Part shown: positions 25,271-34,301 of the stretch, one piece after another | How positions within the stretch are numbered: position 1 is the stretch's first letter | Layout of the letters: every line of letters starts with the position of its first letter | Assembly (NCBI GenBank): GCA_045638645.1 | Contig: JAZUBU010000022.1 | Coordinates: forward strand, 1 to 64,000 | Length of the DNA: 64,000 bases | Direction of reading: 5' to 3' | Source: JAGCJX01 sp045638645 | GTDB taxonomy: Bacteria > Bacteroidota > Bacteroidia > Bacteroidales > UBA932 | Position numbers and translations under genes: made by a program | The notes under the pieces: model-generated | Told to the model about the DNA's origin: nothing | Database searches by the model: none | Seen by the model: only the letters and a program-made list of their open reading frames with translations

Positions 25271-25300
25271 TCAGGAGAAAGGTTTTTGCCTTTCTCCTGA
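25271..25300 (-). terminator. Terminator, mainly for the minus-strand transcript
   Basis: A perfect 12-bp stem (25271-25282 with 25289-25300, 6-base loop) is followed on the minus strand by TTTTATTTT, a good U-tract. The plus-strand side (ATCTATTTAG) is weaker, though it may still help end the ABC permease message. Confidence 0.85.
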
Positions 25301-25327
25301 ATCTATTTAGGAAGAATCCCCTACGTG

Positions 25328-25408
25328 TTAGAAAGCATAGCCCACGTGGACACCGAATGTTCCAAAGCGGCTTTTGGTGACCGGGTTCTGCGTATGGGGA
25401 TTGGATAT
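25328..25408 (-). pseudogene. Orphan C-terminal strand of an outer-membrane beta-barrel protein
   Basis: Directly after the stop of the gate-domain gene and in the same frame, 26 codons read to a second stop and end KSRFGTFGVHVGYAF. Alternating hydrophobic residues ending in Phe are the hallmark of the last strand of outer-membrane barrels in Bacteroidota. No start codon or upstream barrel is present, so I read it as the remnant of a deleted barrel gene whose terminator (25271-25300) survives. Confidence 0.5.
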
Positions 25409-26542
25409 TTAGAAAATCCAATTGATCAGAACAAATGACCAGTGTGCAACGATACCGGCAACCAATCCGCCGATGGTGTGTGCTACAATGGCGTTTGAGG
25501 TCAGTTTTCGGTATCCCAATGAGTCCAGCATGGCCGTATGGGTGCTCAGGTAACCACTCCAGCACATACCCATGGCAGTAAATACGGCAATGGCGTTGCC
25601 ATCAATCAGGCCGGCTGTCTGGAATTTGGGAACCAGACCCAAGGCGGCTCCTACAGCACCCAGGGAGGTAATCGGGAACGCTACCAGTTCCGGGTTGGTG
25701 AAGCCGAAGAGCCATTCAAAAACGAAGTTGATTTTGGAGGCCAGGAGGGGCAAGAGACCTATACCTTGGTAGGCGCTACCATCGTAACCGTTTTCTCCGG
25801 CACCGAAGGTCAGCATCATGACCACGGATGAAATGATCAGAACGCCCGGAATGATGGCCAAGCCCAGTTCAACCCCAGTTTTACCACCGTCCAACAGGGA
25901 GTTTAGTACGCGGAGGAACGTGTTCCCTTCTGTTTTGAAGGAGATTTGTTGTTCGTCACCACCTTGGATTTCGTCGTCCAATTCAGGATATTTTTTGAGC
26001 AGGGAGCGTTGCATCAGGCGTGTTGAAACGATGCTGCCGGCAAAGGATCCGATCAGACCGATGAGTGCTGCAGAGGCGTATCCCCGGCCAGCCATGAATA
26101 CCAGAACAACAAGACCCATACCGAAAGCAGTGCCAAAGTTGGTCAAGGAGATCAGTTGGTATTTTTTGAAATAGTGGCTGAAGTTGGAATCTTTAGAGAG
26201 GCTGATGATGGCCGGGTTGTCCGAAAGGAAGGTCATCACGCCGCCCAGGGCCGCTACGCCGGGCAGGTTGTACAGGGGTTTCATCAACGGACGCAACAGG
26301 ACTTCCAGTAGACGCACGACACCAAATTCAACAAATAATTTGGACAGCGCTCCGGTGAGGACCGTGATACCCATCAAGTAGAATACGGTGTTCAGCAAGA
26401 GGTCGTGCGATGTGTTCATCAAGGTGTTCATCATGTTGGGAACTCCCATGACATGTCCCATACCTCCGAAGAAGGCAAAAAAGACCAAAAGGAAGATGCC
26501 TGCTTCCAGACGACGCTTGGTCAGAAATTTCATTTTTTTCAT
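25409..26542 (-). CDS. Gate-domain (nucleoside-recognition) membrane protein, CD0519/CD1768-like
   Basis: A 377-residue polytopic membrane protein with about eight helices. It resembles the family NCBI names CD0519/CD1768, which carries a Gate (nucleoside-recognition) domain. GVMTFLSDNPAIISLSKD with its polar break in a membrane segment, and the later FPITSLGAVGAALGL and MGMCWSGYLSTHTAMLDSLG, are the most conserved-looking parts. A transport role is likely but the substrate is unknown. It is 18 bases downstream of a porin-like gene, probably one operon. Its 3' end is followed by the orphan barrel strand. Confidence 0.75.
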   Translation of the reverse strand: MKKMKFLTKRRLEAGIFLLVFFAFFGGMGHVMGVPNMMNTLMNTSHDLLLNTVFYLMGITVLTGALSKLFVEFGVVRLLEVLLRPLMKPLYNLPGVAALGGVMTFLSDNPAIISLSKDSNFSHYFKKYQLISLTNFGTAFGMGLVVLVFMAGRGYASAALIGLIGSFAGSIVSTRLMQRSLLKKYPELDDEIQGGDEQQISFKTEGNTFLRVLNSLLDGGKTGVELGLAIIPGVLIISSVVMMLTFGAGENGYDGSAYQGIGLLPLLASKINFVFEWLFGFTNPELVAFPITSLGAVGAALGLVPKFQTAGLIDGNAIAVFTAMGMCWSGYLSTHTAMLDSLGYRKLTSNAIVAHTIGGLVAGIVAHWSFVLINWIF

Positions 26543-26560
26543 AAGTTATCGATGAGTTGG

Positions 26561-27577
26561 TTATTTCTTGAGGACGTTCATTTGCCAGCGGATCCCTACG
26601 TTGAGTGAAACCGGTTGCGGATCATTGTTGTTGGTGTATACGTAGGCGTGTACGCGCAAGGTCTTTTTCATCGCTTTGATGGGGAAGAGTTCGATACCCC
26701 CACCGAAGTATGCATATTCAACTCCCGGAACGACGTAACGGTCGAAGACCAGTGTCGGGGGCGTGTTCGGGTTTTGAACGTTGTTCTGGTCGTATCCACC
26801 TTTGATGAAGACGCGGGCCTGTTCGGTAATGTCGTACGTCATGCGGCTGATGATCGAGTAGTCTCCAAAGAGGTTGTCTTGTTGCGCGGAGGCGCGGAGC
26901 ATATAGTCCAGTTCCCAGCAGAAGTTGCCACTTTGGAATTGGTTACCCAAGGCCAGGTAGTGGATAAAATCAGAATCCTGGTACTCAATGGCGTTGTAGG
27001 AGTAAATAGTCTTGAACTTTCCGAAGTTTCCGTACCAGATCAGGTTGTACGCAAAACAGTTGTTCAGTGCAGTCGTGGCGAACGGGGAGTTGGTAACTTG
27101 CCCGATCAGGGTGTGGCGGCCGTTGGGGGAGGTATAGCCCAGGGAGACTCCCAATTGGAAGGGGTTGACGTTGTTCCAGAAGTCAGACCAGAAGTATACA
27201 TCAATGGGGGCCTGGTCGTACTCGTAGCCTCCGATGAGTACAACTTGCTTACCTGCAGAAATGTTCCAGTTGTTGTTGATGCGATAGGTCAGGTAAGCCC
27301 AGTCGGTTGCTCCAAAAAACGAGGTAGGGGTGCCGTTGTCCTTGTACAACCGTTGACAGAGACTGTAGGAGAACCGGTCATCAATCTTGCCGTCGATCAG
27401 AAGTTCGAAATATTTGCCGGTAAATCCGGTTTCTACGTTTTCAAAATCGTAGGTGTTGAACACCCCGTCCGCTCGCAGGTCGAAGCGGATGGCGAGGGTG
27501 GAATCGCTGTCCTGGCTGGCGGCAAAGGCCGAGGCCGTCAGGCACATGAAAATCCAAAGAAGAAGATGCTTTTTCAT
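26561..27577 (-). CDS. Porin-like outer-membrane protein
   Basis: A 338-residue exported protein with a signal peptide cleaved near residue 20 (SAFAASQ). The mature part is a run of alternating strands with short turns: FDLRADGVFNTYDF, FSYSLCQRLYKD, WNISAGKQVVLIGGYEYD. This resembles phosphate-selective porin (OprO/P)-like barrels common in Bacteroidota; the AGKQ segment and YDQAPID are typical there. It ends QMNVLKK rather than in an aromatic residue. It is first in an operon with the gate-domain membrane protein, which hints that the two act on the same solute. Confidence 0.75.
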   Translation of the reverse strand: MKKHLLLWIFMCLTASAFAASQDSDSTLAIRFDLRADGVFNTYDFENVETGFTGKYFELLIDGKIDDRFSYSLCQRLYKDNGTPTSFFGATDWAYLTYRINNNWNISAGKQVVLIGGYEYDQAPIDVYFWSDFWNNVNPFQLGVSLGYTSPNGRHTLIGQVTNSPFATTALNNCFAYNLIWYGNFGKFKTIYSYNAIEYQDSDFIHYLALGNQFQSGNFCWELDYMLRASAQQDNLFGDYSIISRMTYDITEQARVFIKGGYDQNNVQNPNTPPTLVFDRYVVPGVEYAYFGGGIELFPIKAMKKTLRVHAYVYTNNNDPQPVSLNVGIRWQMNVLKK

Positions 27578-27585
27578 ATAAAAAA

Positions 27586-27593
27586 CAAAGGTA
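27586..27593 (-). promoter_or_regulatory. -7 box TACCTTTG for the porin-like gene
   Basis: TACCTTTG on the minus strand is 8 bases before the ATG at 27577, so the 5' leader would be very short or absent. Confidence 0.6.
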
Positions 27594-27625
27594 AAAAAAA
27601 GTTTGGGTATGTGGCGCAGTACGGC

Positions 27626-28441
27626 CTATTTCCTGAAGATTCCGAACATCGTCGATCCGCTGCCACTCATGGCCGCGTAGACAGCCCCCTGTTCGTATAG
27701 CTCTTGTTTGATTCGGGCCAATTCGGGGAAGTTGGCAAATACGGTCTTCTCAAAATCGTTTTTCAACAAGTCTTTCCATTGCTCAATGGGTAGGCGCAGG
27801 ATGTCTCGCAAGTCCATTTCTCCCTCGGGCTTGGGGGTGCCGAAAGCCCGGCGGGGTGTAATGCCACGGTAGGCAACCGGGGTGGAAACGTGGATGCCCG
27901 GGGTAACCAGTCGGATTTCGTATGCATCTGCGTTGAGTACCTGGGTGAGTACATCGGAGCAGAAGGGTTGGAGTTCGTCTCCCTTGCCTTCTCCGTACAT
28001 CGGTTGGTTGAGGACAAAGAACGGACAGTCGCTGCCCAGTTGGCCCGCATAGGCCATCAGTTGTTCCTCGGAGAGGTTGAGTTGGAAGAGTCGGTTGAGT
28101 CCCATCAGGGTGAAAGCACCATCTGCAGAGCCGCCACCCATCCCAGCACCGATGGGGATGTTCTTGTACAGGTGGATGTCCACCGGGGGAAGTTTGTAGT
28201 CGGACTCCAGGAGTCGGAAAGCACGCACGCAGATTTCATTTTCCTGGTTGTTGTCGGGCAGTTCGTAGGGAAGTCCGTAGGACTGGAAAGAGAAGTGGTC
28301 GCTTTCCGTGATTTCCAGGATGTCTTGCAGTCCCATAAAAGGAACAAAGACGGTTTCCAAATTATGGAAGCCGTCTGGTCTCTTTTCGGTAACCCGCAGA
28401 CCAAGGTTGAGTTTGGCGTTAGGGTATAGAATGATGTTCAT
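27626..28441 (-). CDS. ispE: 4-(cytidine 5'-diphospho)-2-C-methyl-D-erythritol kinase
   Basis: IspE phosphorylates CDP-methylerythritol in the MEP route to isoprenoid precursors. The 271-residue protein is a GHMP kinase: the N-terminal YPNAKLNLGLRVTEKRPDGFH holds the conserved Lys and the DGFH block, PIGAGMGGGSADGAFTL is the ATP-binding glycine loop, and SGSGSTMFGIF is the C-terminal motif 3. The length is typical. It lies 22 bases downstream of the ribonucleotide reductase gene on the same strand, and its product ultimately feeds the prenyl synthase encoded at 48373-49350. Confidence 0.96.
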   Translation of the reverse strand: MNIILYPNAKLNLGLRVTEKRPDGFHNLETVFVPFMGLQDILEITESDHFSFQSYGLPYELPDNNQENEICVRAFRLLESDYKLPPVDIHLYKNIPIGAGMGGGSADGAFTLMGLNRLFQLNLSEEQLMAYAGQLGSDCPFFVLNQPMYGEGKGDELQPFCSDVLTQVLNADAYEIRLVTPGIHVSTPVAYRGITPRRAFGTPKPEGEMDLRDILRLPIEQWKDLLKNDFEKTVFANFPELARIKQELYEQGAVYAAMSGSGSTMFGIFRK

Positions 28442-28463
28442 GAGTTCTTGTGTTGGGGGTGCA

Positions 28464-30983
28464 TCAACCGCATTTTCCGTGGCCGCAGTCTTGGCAAATC
28501 AAGCAACCCTCTTGGTAGATGAGGTTGGATGAGTCACATTTGACGCATTTTTGGCCGGATTCATCGCGGGTTCCGTTGGGGATGTATTGTTTCAAGGCGC
28601 GTTCTACCCCGTTTTTCCAAGAGTTGATGCTGGCGTTGTCCAGATCCAATCCTTTGATGATGTTGAGGATGTCGATGATCGGAACGTTGTGGCGCATGAC
28701 GCCGGAAATGAATTTTGCGTAGTTCCAGAACTCTTTATCAAACATGTGGGAGATACCACCGGACACACCCGGATAACCGTAGCAGTCTTTGTAGTGGAAG
28801 TCGTAACGGGTTACTCCTTTTTCATCTTTTTCTTTTACAATCCAACCTTTGACGATGGATTTGGGGATGGAACGGGTATCTTCGTCCAACAGACCGGTGA
28901 AGATCTCGTAGGGTTTGCCGTTGAGTTTTCCCACCAGGGCGATCCATTGTTGGGAACCGTTCTTGAAGCGGATCACGTCAGCTTCCAATGATTTCGGACG
29001 TTTTTTGGGTTTGATGATGTTTTCACCACCTTCTTTGGAGGATACCAGCACACCGGTGCGGGATCCATCACGGTAAACGGTGATCCCTTTGCAGCCACAT
29101 TCCCAAGCGGTGCGATACACCTCTGCGACCATGTCTTCGCTGATGTCGCGCGGCAGGTTGACGGTTACGCTGATGGAGTGGTCCACCCATTTTTGCATTT
29201 GACCTTGCATCTTTACTTTGGCAACCCAGTCGATGTCGTTGGAGGTTGCTTTGTGGTAGGGGGATTTGGCTACCAAGGCTTGGATTTGTTCTTCGTTCCA
29301 GGTCTTGACTTCTTCCGGGTTGTAACCGGCAACCTTGCACCAGGTCAAGAAGTGGTGGTGGAATACAAAATATTCTTCGAAGCAGTCGCCGTTTTCGTCT
29401 TTGAATGCGATGACTGCATTGCGGTCGTTGGGGTTGACTTTTCTTCTGCGTTTGTAGAACGGCAAGAAGACCGGTTCGATACCGGAGGTGGTTTGGGTCA
29501 TCAAGCTGGTGGTTCCGGTCGGAGCGATGGTCAGCATGGAGATGTTACGACGTCCTTTTTCTACCATTTCTGCATACAACGCCGGGTCACATTCGCGAAT
29601 GCGGCTGATCATCGGGTTGTTTTCTTCGCGTTTGCTGTCGTAGATCGGGAATGCTCCACGCTCACCTGCCATGATGACAGAAGAACGGTAAGCTGCTACA
29701 GCCAATGTTTGTTGCACTTCCACAGCGATGGCAATGGCCTCATCGGAGCCATAGGTGTAGCCCAATGCGGCCAGCATGTCTCCCTCACCGGTAATGCCCA
29801 AACCGGTACGGCGTCCACCCAAGGATTTTTTCTTGATCTTTTCCCACAATTCCACTTCGGTGCGTTTTACGTCTTCGCTTTCCGGGTCGGATTGTACTTT
29901 GTTCAAGATGGCCTCGATTTTTTCCATTTCAAGGTCAATCAAGTCGTCCATCAGGCGCATGGCTTTGATGACGTGTTGCTTGAACAATTCGTAGTTGAAT
30001 TTGGCTTCCGGAGTGAACGGATTTTCAACGTACGAATAGAGGTTCATTGCAATCAGACGGCAAGAGTCGTACGGACACAAAGGAATTTCTCCGCACGGGT
30101 TGGTGCTGACGGTCCGGTAGCCCAGGTCTGCGTAGCAATCCGGAACGGATTCGCGCAGGATGGTGTCCCAGAACAACACACCCGGTTCGGCCGACTTCCA
30201 GGCATTGTGGATGATCTTTTTCCACAAGGCGGTTGCGTTGATTTCTTTGGTGTATTTCGGTTCGTTCGAATACACCGGGTATTGTTGGATATACGGTTCG
30301 CCGTTCAAGGCACAGCGCATGAAGTCGTCATCCACTTTGACAGAAACATTGGCACCAGTGACCTTTCCTTTTTCCATCTTGGCATCAATGAAGGCCTCGG
30401 AATCGGGGTGTTTGATGGATACAGACAACATCAAGGCACCACGACGGCCGTCTTGAGCCACCTCGCGGGTTGAGTTGGAGTAACGTTCCATAAAGGGCAC
30501 GATCCCGGTTGACGTCAAGGCACTGTTGAGCACCGGACTGCCGGTCGGACGGATGTGGGATAAGTCGTGACCTACCCCTCCGCGGCGTTTCATCAACTGT
30601 ACTTGTTCTTCGTCGATCTTCAGGATACCTCCGTAAGAATCTGCAGGCTTGTCGTGGCCGATGACAAAACAGTTCGACAACGATGCCACTTGGTTTTCGT
30701 TGCCAATACCGCACATCGGACCGCCTTGCGGAATGACGTACTTGAAGTCTTTGAGCAAATTGTAGATTTCGTCTGCACTCATGGGATTCGGGTAGTTGGC
30801 CTCGATCCGAGCAAATTCATCTGCGAGTCGGTGGTGCATGTCTTCCGGAGATGCCTCGTAAAGGTTCCCGAAAGAGTCTTTCATAGCATACTTGTTGATC
30901 CAGACAGAGGCGGCCAATTCGTCTCCGCGGAAATACTTCCGGCTGGCATCAAGGGCTTCTTCAAAGGAATAGGTTTTCTTCAT
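28464..30983 (-). CDS. nrdJ: Adenosylcobalamin-dependent (class II) ribonucleotide reductase
   Basis: NrdJ reduces ribonucleotides to deoxyribonucleotides using a radical made from coenzyme B12. The 839-residue protein has the barrel motifs GGPMCGIGN and SNCFVIGHD, the catalytic loop STNPCGEIPL, the RRGGVGHDLS block and GGRRTGLGITGEG. The C-terminus has a zinc-ribbon-like cluster of cysteines (CVKCDSSNLIYQEGC, then CQDCGHGKC), as in long class II enzymes, which may serve redox relay. The ATG at 30983 (MKKTYSF) fits the family better than the start nine codons upstream. No cobalamin riboswitch is visible in the 97 bases upstream. The organism must obtain or make B12. Confidence 0.95.
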   Translation of the reverse strand: MKKTYSFEEALDASRKYFRGDELAASVWINKYAMKDSFGNLYEASPEDMHHRLADEFARIEANYPNPMSADEIYNLLKDFKYVIPQGGPMCGIGNENQVASLSNCFVIGHDKPADSYGGILKIDEEQVQLMKRRGGVGHDLSHIRPTGSPVLNSALTSTGIVPFMERYSNSTREVAQDGRRGALMLSVSIKHPDSEAFIDAKMEKGKVTGANVSVKVDDDFMRCALNGEPYIQQYPVYSNEPKYTKEINATALWKKIIHNAWKSAEPGVLFWDTILRESVPDCYADLGYRTVSTNPCGEIPLCPYDSCRLIAMNLYSYVENPFTPEAKFNYELFKQHVIKAMRLMDDLIDLEMEKIEAILNKVQSDPESEDVKRTEVELWEKIKKKSLGGRRTGLGITGEGDMLAALGYTYGSDEAIAIAVEVQQTLAVAAYRSSVIMAGERGAFPIYDSKREENNPMISRIRECDPALYAEMVEKGRRNISMLTIAPTGTTSLMTQTTSGIEPVFLPFYKRRRKVNPNDRNAVIAFKDENGDCFEEYFVFHHHFLTWCKVAGYNPEEVKTWNEEQIQALVAKSPYHKATSNDIDWVAKVKMQGQMQKWVDHSISVTVNLPRDISEDMVAEVYRTAWECGCKGITVYRDGSRTGVLVSSKEGGENIIKPKKRPKSLEADVIRFKNGSQQWIALVGKLNGKPYEIFTGLLDEDTRSIPKSIVKGWIVKEKDEKGVTRYDFHYKDCYGYPGVSGGISHMFDKEFWNYAKFISGVMRHNVPIIDILNIIKGLDLDNASINSWKNGVERALKQYIPNGTRDESGQKCVKCDSSNLIYQEGCLICQDCGHGKCG

Positions 30984-31079
30984 GATCTTTTTTGTGGAAA
31001 TGGATTGCAAGGTAAGACAAAATCCATATCCAAAAAAATAAAATCAGAAGAAGTTATCAACATCAAAAAGAAGGGTTTG

Positions 31080-32057
31080 TCAGCAACCGCCACGGAGACG
31101 CTTCTCGACCATTTCCATCATGCGTTCCCGTAAAATTTCGTTCGGGATTTTCTCAAGAACGGCGTAGGCAAAGGCCAGTTGTTGGAGCAACTCGGCTTCT
31201 TTTTTCGGGATACCCCGCGAACGCAAGTAGAACAGTTCCTCCGGTTGGAGACGACCGATAGTGGCTCCGTGTGAGCACTTTACATCATCCGCATAGATCT
31301 CCAGTTGGGGATCGGTGTGGATGCGGGCTTGTTGGGAGAGCAGCAGGTTGTGGTTGGCCTGGAAGGCGTCGGTGCGTTGTGCATCCGGTACCACCGTAAT
31401 CTTCCCTGAGAAGTGTCCAACGGCCTCGTCGTCCAAAATTCCTTTGAAAAGTTGGCTGCTTTGGCAGTCCGGGACGTGGTGGAAGAGACGCAGGTGGTTG
31501 GCGATCCGTTGTTGGCCATCAGCCAGGTAGAGGCCGCTCAAGTCGCAGTTGGCGTGTTCCCCTTGAAGGTTGACTTCGATGTTGTTCTCAATGGAGGCTC
31601 CGTGCAAGGAGAGGAAGACCATTTTGAGCTGGCTGCCGGCTGCCTGGTTCACCACAAAACGGGTCTTGTGGGTGGCTTCGTTGTGCTCGTGTTGCATCAC
31701 GATGATTTCCGCCTGGGCGTTGGCTTCCAATTGGATCGAAACGGTTTCCTGCGTTGAGACCGGACCTTGGGTAAAGGCGTGAGCACAGCAAAGCAGGCGG
31801 CCGAATGTGTTTTCTCCGAAGAACAACTCGTTGGTATAGGTGAGTTCGTTCGGTCCTTTATCGCTGCGGACAGCAATGACTTGCAGCAATTCTTCCATCA
31901 CCTGGCCTTTTTGCAGGCGGAAGGAGAAGGACTTGCCGGTTTCTTGGACCAAACCGTCCACCAAAAACAGCTGGCGGCTGTTTTCCAGCGGGACCCGGCA
32001 GTTGAACCGGGGGCGGTTCGGGGTGCCGGAGGCTAAGGTGTAGAGGTCGTTCATCAT
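31080..32057 (-). CDS. sufD: Fe-S cluster assembly protein SufD
   Basis: SufD partners SufB in the SufBC2D scaffold that builds iron-sulfur clusters with electrons and sulfur delivered by other Suf proteins. The 325 residues are shorter than the roughly 420 of E. coli SufD, mostly at the N-terminus, as in other Bacteroidota. The beta-helix core and the C-terminal domain with CSHGATIGRLQPEELFYLRSRG, including the conserved histidine, are intact. It is the third gene of sufB-sufC-sufD, and its start overlaps the sufC stop by 4 bases. Confidence 0.94.
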   Translation of the reverse strand: MMNDLYTLASGTPNRPRFNCRVPLENSRQLFLVDGLVQETGKSFSFRLQKGQVMEELLQVIAVRSDKGPNELTYTNELFFGENTFGRLLCCAHAFTQGPVSTQETVSIQLEANAQAEIIVMQHEHNEATHKTRFVVNQAAGSQLKMVFLSLHGASIENNIEVNLQGEHANCDLSGLYLADGQQRIANHLRLFHHVPDCQSSQLFKGILDDEAVGHFSGKITVVPDAQRTDAFQANHNLLLSQQARIHTDPQLEIYADDVKCSHGATIGRLQPEELFYLRSRGIPKKEAELLQQLAFAYAVLEKIPNEILRERMMEMVEKRLRGGC

Positions 32058-32800
32058 AGTTCTTTGATCAGCCAGTCGTATCCACGTTGTTCAACTTCCA
32101 ATGCCAATTCTTTGCCGGCGGTCTTGATGATGCGGCCTTTGTACAGGATGTGTACCACGTCCGGGACAATGTAGTCCAGCAGACGCTGGTAGTGGGTGAT
32201 GACCAAGGTGGCATTGTCGGGTCGTTTGAGCCGGTTCACACCGGTTGCTACGATGCGCAGGGCGTCCACGTCCAGACCACTGTCCGTTTCGTCCAGGATG
32301 GCCAGCTTGGGCTCCAACATGGCCATTTGGAAGATTTCGTTGCGTTTCTTTTCTCCACCGGAGAAGCCGACGTTCACCCCACGGGAGGAGAAAGCCGGGT
32401 CCATTTCCACGATTTCCATCTTCTGGCGCATCAGTTTCAGAAACTCAGCGGCTGTGATGGGAGGGAGTCCCTGGTATTTCCGGTGTTCGTTCAACGCGGT
32501 TTTCATGAAGTTGACGTTGGTGACACCCGGGATTTCTGTCGGGTATTGGAAGCCCAGGAAGATGCCTCGCCAGGATCTTTCTTCGGGAGAGAGGGCCAGG
32601 AGGTCTTCGTCCTGGAAGCGTACTTCGCCGGAGGTAACCGTGAAGGTGTCCTTGCCTGCGAGGACTGCGGACAAAGTGCTTTTGCCCGATCCGTTCGGGC
32701 CCATGATGGCGTGAACTTCACCGGGGCGTACGGTCAAGTTGATTCCTTTCAGGATTTCCTTATCGCCTATTGATGCATGCAGGTCGTTGATTCGTAACAT
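32054..32800 (-). CDS. sufC: Fe-S cluster assembly ATPase SufC
   Basis: SufC is the ABC-type ATPase that drives conformational change in the SufBC2D scaffold. The 248-residue protein has Walker A (GPNGSGKSTLS), the Q-loop (FQYPTEIPG), the signature FSGGEKKRNEI, Walker B (AILDETDSGLD; the ABC-ATPase glutamate is present) and the H-loop (ITHYQRLLDY). No membrane domain is associated, which separates it from transporters. It lies between sufB (10-base gap) and sufD (4-base overlap). No sufS, sufU or sufE follows within the window. Confidence 0.97.
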   Translation of the reverse strand: MLRINDLHASIGDKEILKGINLTVRPGEVHAIMGPNGSGKSTLSAVLAGKDTFTVTSGEVRFQDEDLLALSPEERSWRGIFLGFQYPTEIPGVTNVNFMKTALNEHRKYQGLPPITAAEFLKLMRQKMEIVEMDPAFSSRGVNVGFSGGEKKRNEIFQMAMLEPKLAILDETDSGLDVDALRIVATGVNRLKRPDNATLVITHYQRLLDYIVPDVVHILYKGRIIKTAGKELALEVEQRGYDWLIKEL

Positions 32801-32810
32801 AATGTATGGT

Positions 32811-34247
32811 CTATCCTACACTTCCTTCGAGGGAAACTTGCAGGAGCTTTTGTGCTTCGACGGCAAATTCCATCGGAAGCTGGTTGATGACTTCTTTTGC
32901 GTAGCCGTTGACAATGAGTCCGACGGCATTTTCTTCGGAGATGCCCCGTTGCCGGCAATAGAACAGTTGTTCGTCACTGATTTTGGAGGTGGTTGCCTCG
33001 TGTTCAATGATGGCAGAGGGATTGTCGCTCTGGATGAACGGGAAGGTGTGTGCTCCGCAGCGGTCGCCCAACAGCAGGGAGTCGCATTGGGAATAGTTGC
33101 GGGCATTTTCTGCGTTCTTGGAAACACGGACCAGGCCGCGGTAGCTGTTTTCGCTGCGTCCGGCAGAGATTCCTTTGCTGATGATGCGGCTCCTGGTGTT
33201 CTTGCCCAAGTGGATCATCTTGGTTCCGGTATCGGCCTGTTGGTGGTGGTTGGTCACGGCGACCGAGTAGAATTCGGAAACGGAGTTGTCCCCACGCAGG
33301 ATGGTGCTCGGGTATTTCCAGGTAATTGCCGATCCGGTTTCTACTTGTGTCCAGAACAGGCGGCTGTTGTTGCCTTTGCAGATACCGCGTTTGGTGACAA
33401 AATTGAAAATACCGCCCCGGCCTTCGCTATCACCCGGGTACCAGTTCTGAACGGTGGAATATTTTACTTCGGCATCGGCCAGGACCACAATCTCGACCAC
33501 GGCTGCGTGCAATTGGTTTTCGTCGCGTTGGGGAGCGGTACAGCCTTCCAGGTAGCTGACGTAAGAACCTTCGTCGGCTACGATCAGGGTCCGTTCAAAT
33601 TGGCCGGTGCCCTTGGCGTTGATGCGGAAGTAGCTGGATAGCTCCATCGGACAGCGTACTCCTTTCGGGATGTAGCAGAAAGATCCGTCGCTGAAAACTG
33701 CGGAGTTCAAAGCAGAAAAGAAATTGTCTCCGACCGGAACGACCGAAGCCAAATATTTGCGGACCAGTTCCGGATAATCGCGGACCGCTTCGGAGAAAGA
33801 ACAAAAAATGATGCCTTTCTCGGCCAGGGATTCCCGGAAGGTAGTTTTTACAGAAACAGAGTCGAATACCGCGTCAACGGCCATGCCGGAAAGGGCTTTG
33901 CGTTCGTCCAGGGGGATGCCCAGTTTGTCGAACGTTTTCATCAGTTCTGGATCGATTTCGCCTTCGGTCTTCGGTTGTTTGGGGGCAGCGAAGTAGATGA
34001 TGTCCTGGTAGTCGATTTCGGGAATGCGCAAATGGGCCCAATTGGGCATTTTCATTTTCTGCCATTTGCGGAAGGCTTCCAGACGAAACTCGAGCAACCA
34101 GGCCGGCTCTTGCTTACGTTCGGAGATCATCCGCACAATCTCCTCGTTCAATCCTTTGGGGAAGAACTCTTGGGAGACTTGTGTTTCAAAGCCGTGCCGG
34201 TATTCGCTGTTGGTAATATCGTGTAGTAATTCGTTTGCAGGGTTCAT
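32811..34247 (-). CDS. sufB: Fe-S cluster assembly protein SufB
   Basis: SufB is the scaffold subunit on which the new cluster forms. The 478-residue protein has the family hallmarks: WLLEFRLEAFRKW near the N-terminus, PKGVRCPMELSSYFRIN, YLEGCTAPQRDENQLHAAVVE with the conserved cysteine, RGICKGNNSRL, and the C-terminal HEATTSKISDEQLFYCRQRGI. It leads the sufBCD operon. The ATG at 34247 lies only 4 bases after a TATATTTG box (34252-34259), so the message is probably leaderless. It diverges from the ThiL-like gene. Confidence 0.97.
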   Translation of the reverse strand: MNPANELLHDITNSEYRHGFETQVSQEFFPKGLNEEIVRMISERKQEPAWLLEFRLEAFRKWQKMKMPNWAHLRIPEIDYQDIIYFAAPKQPKTEGEIDPELMKTFDKLGIPLDERKALSGMAVDAVFDSVSVKTTFRESLAEKGIIFCSFSEAVRDYPELVRKYLASVVPVGDNFFSALNSAVFSDGSFCYIPKGVRCPMELSSYFRINAKGTGQFERTLIVADEGSYVSYLEGCTAPQRDENQLHAAVVEIVVLADAEVKYSTVQNWYPGDSEGRGGIFNFVTKRGICKGNNSRLFWTQVETGSAITWKYPSTILRGDNSVSEFYSVAVTNHHQQADTGTKMIHLGKNTRSRIISKGISAGRSENSYRGLVRVSKNAENARNYSQCDSLLLGDRCGAHTFPFIQSDNPSAIIEHEATTSKISDEQLFYCRQRGISEENAVGLIVNGYAKEVINQLPMEFAVEAQKLLQVSLEGSVG

Positions 34248-34251
34248 AATT

Positions 34252-34293
34252 CAAATATAAACGCACAAATTTACATTAAATTTACTAATTTTG
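34252..34293. promoter_or_regulatory. Divergent -7 boxes for sufB (-) and the ThiL-like gene (+)
   Basis: TATATTTG on the minus strand (34252-34259) faces sufB, and TAATTTTG on the plus strand (34286-34293) faces the ThiL-like gene. They are 26 bases apart. No IscR- or Fur-like palindrome is apparent. Confidence 0.6.
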
Positions 34294-34301
34294 TAAAAAA
34301 T

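Noticed and set aside
30983..31080. Cobalamin riboswitch before the B12-dependent reductase gene
   Set aside because: The gap is under 100 bases and shows no B12-box-like sequence or long stem.
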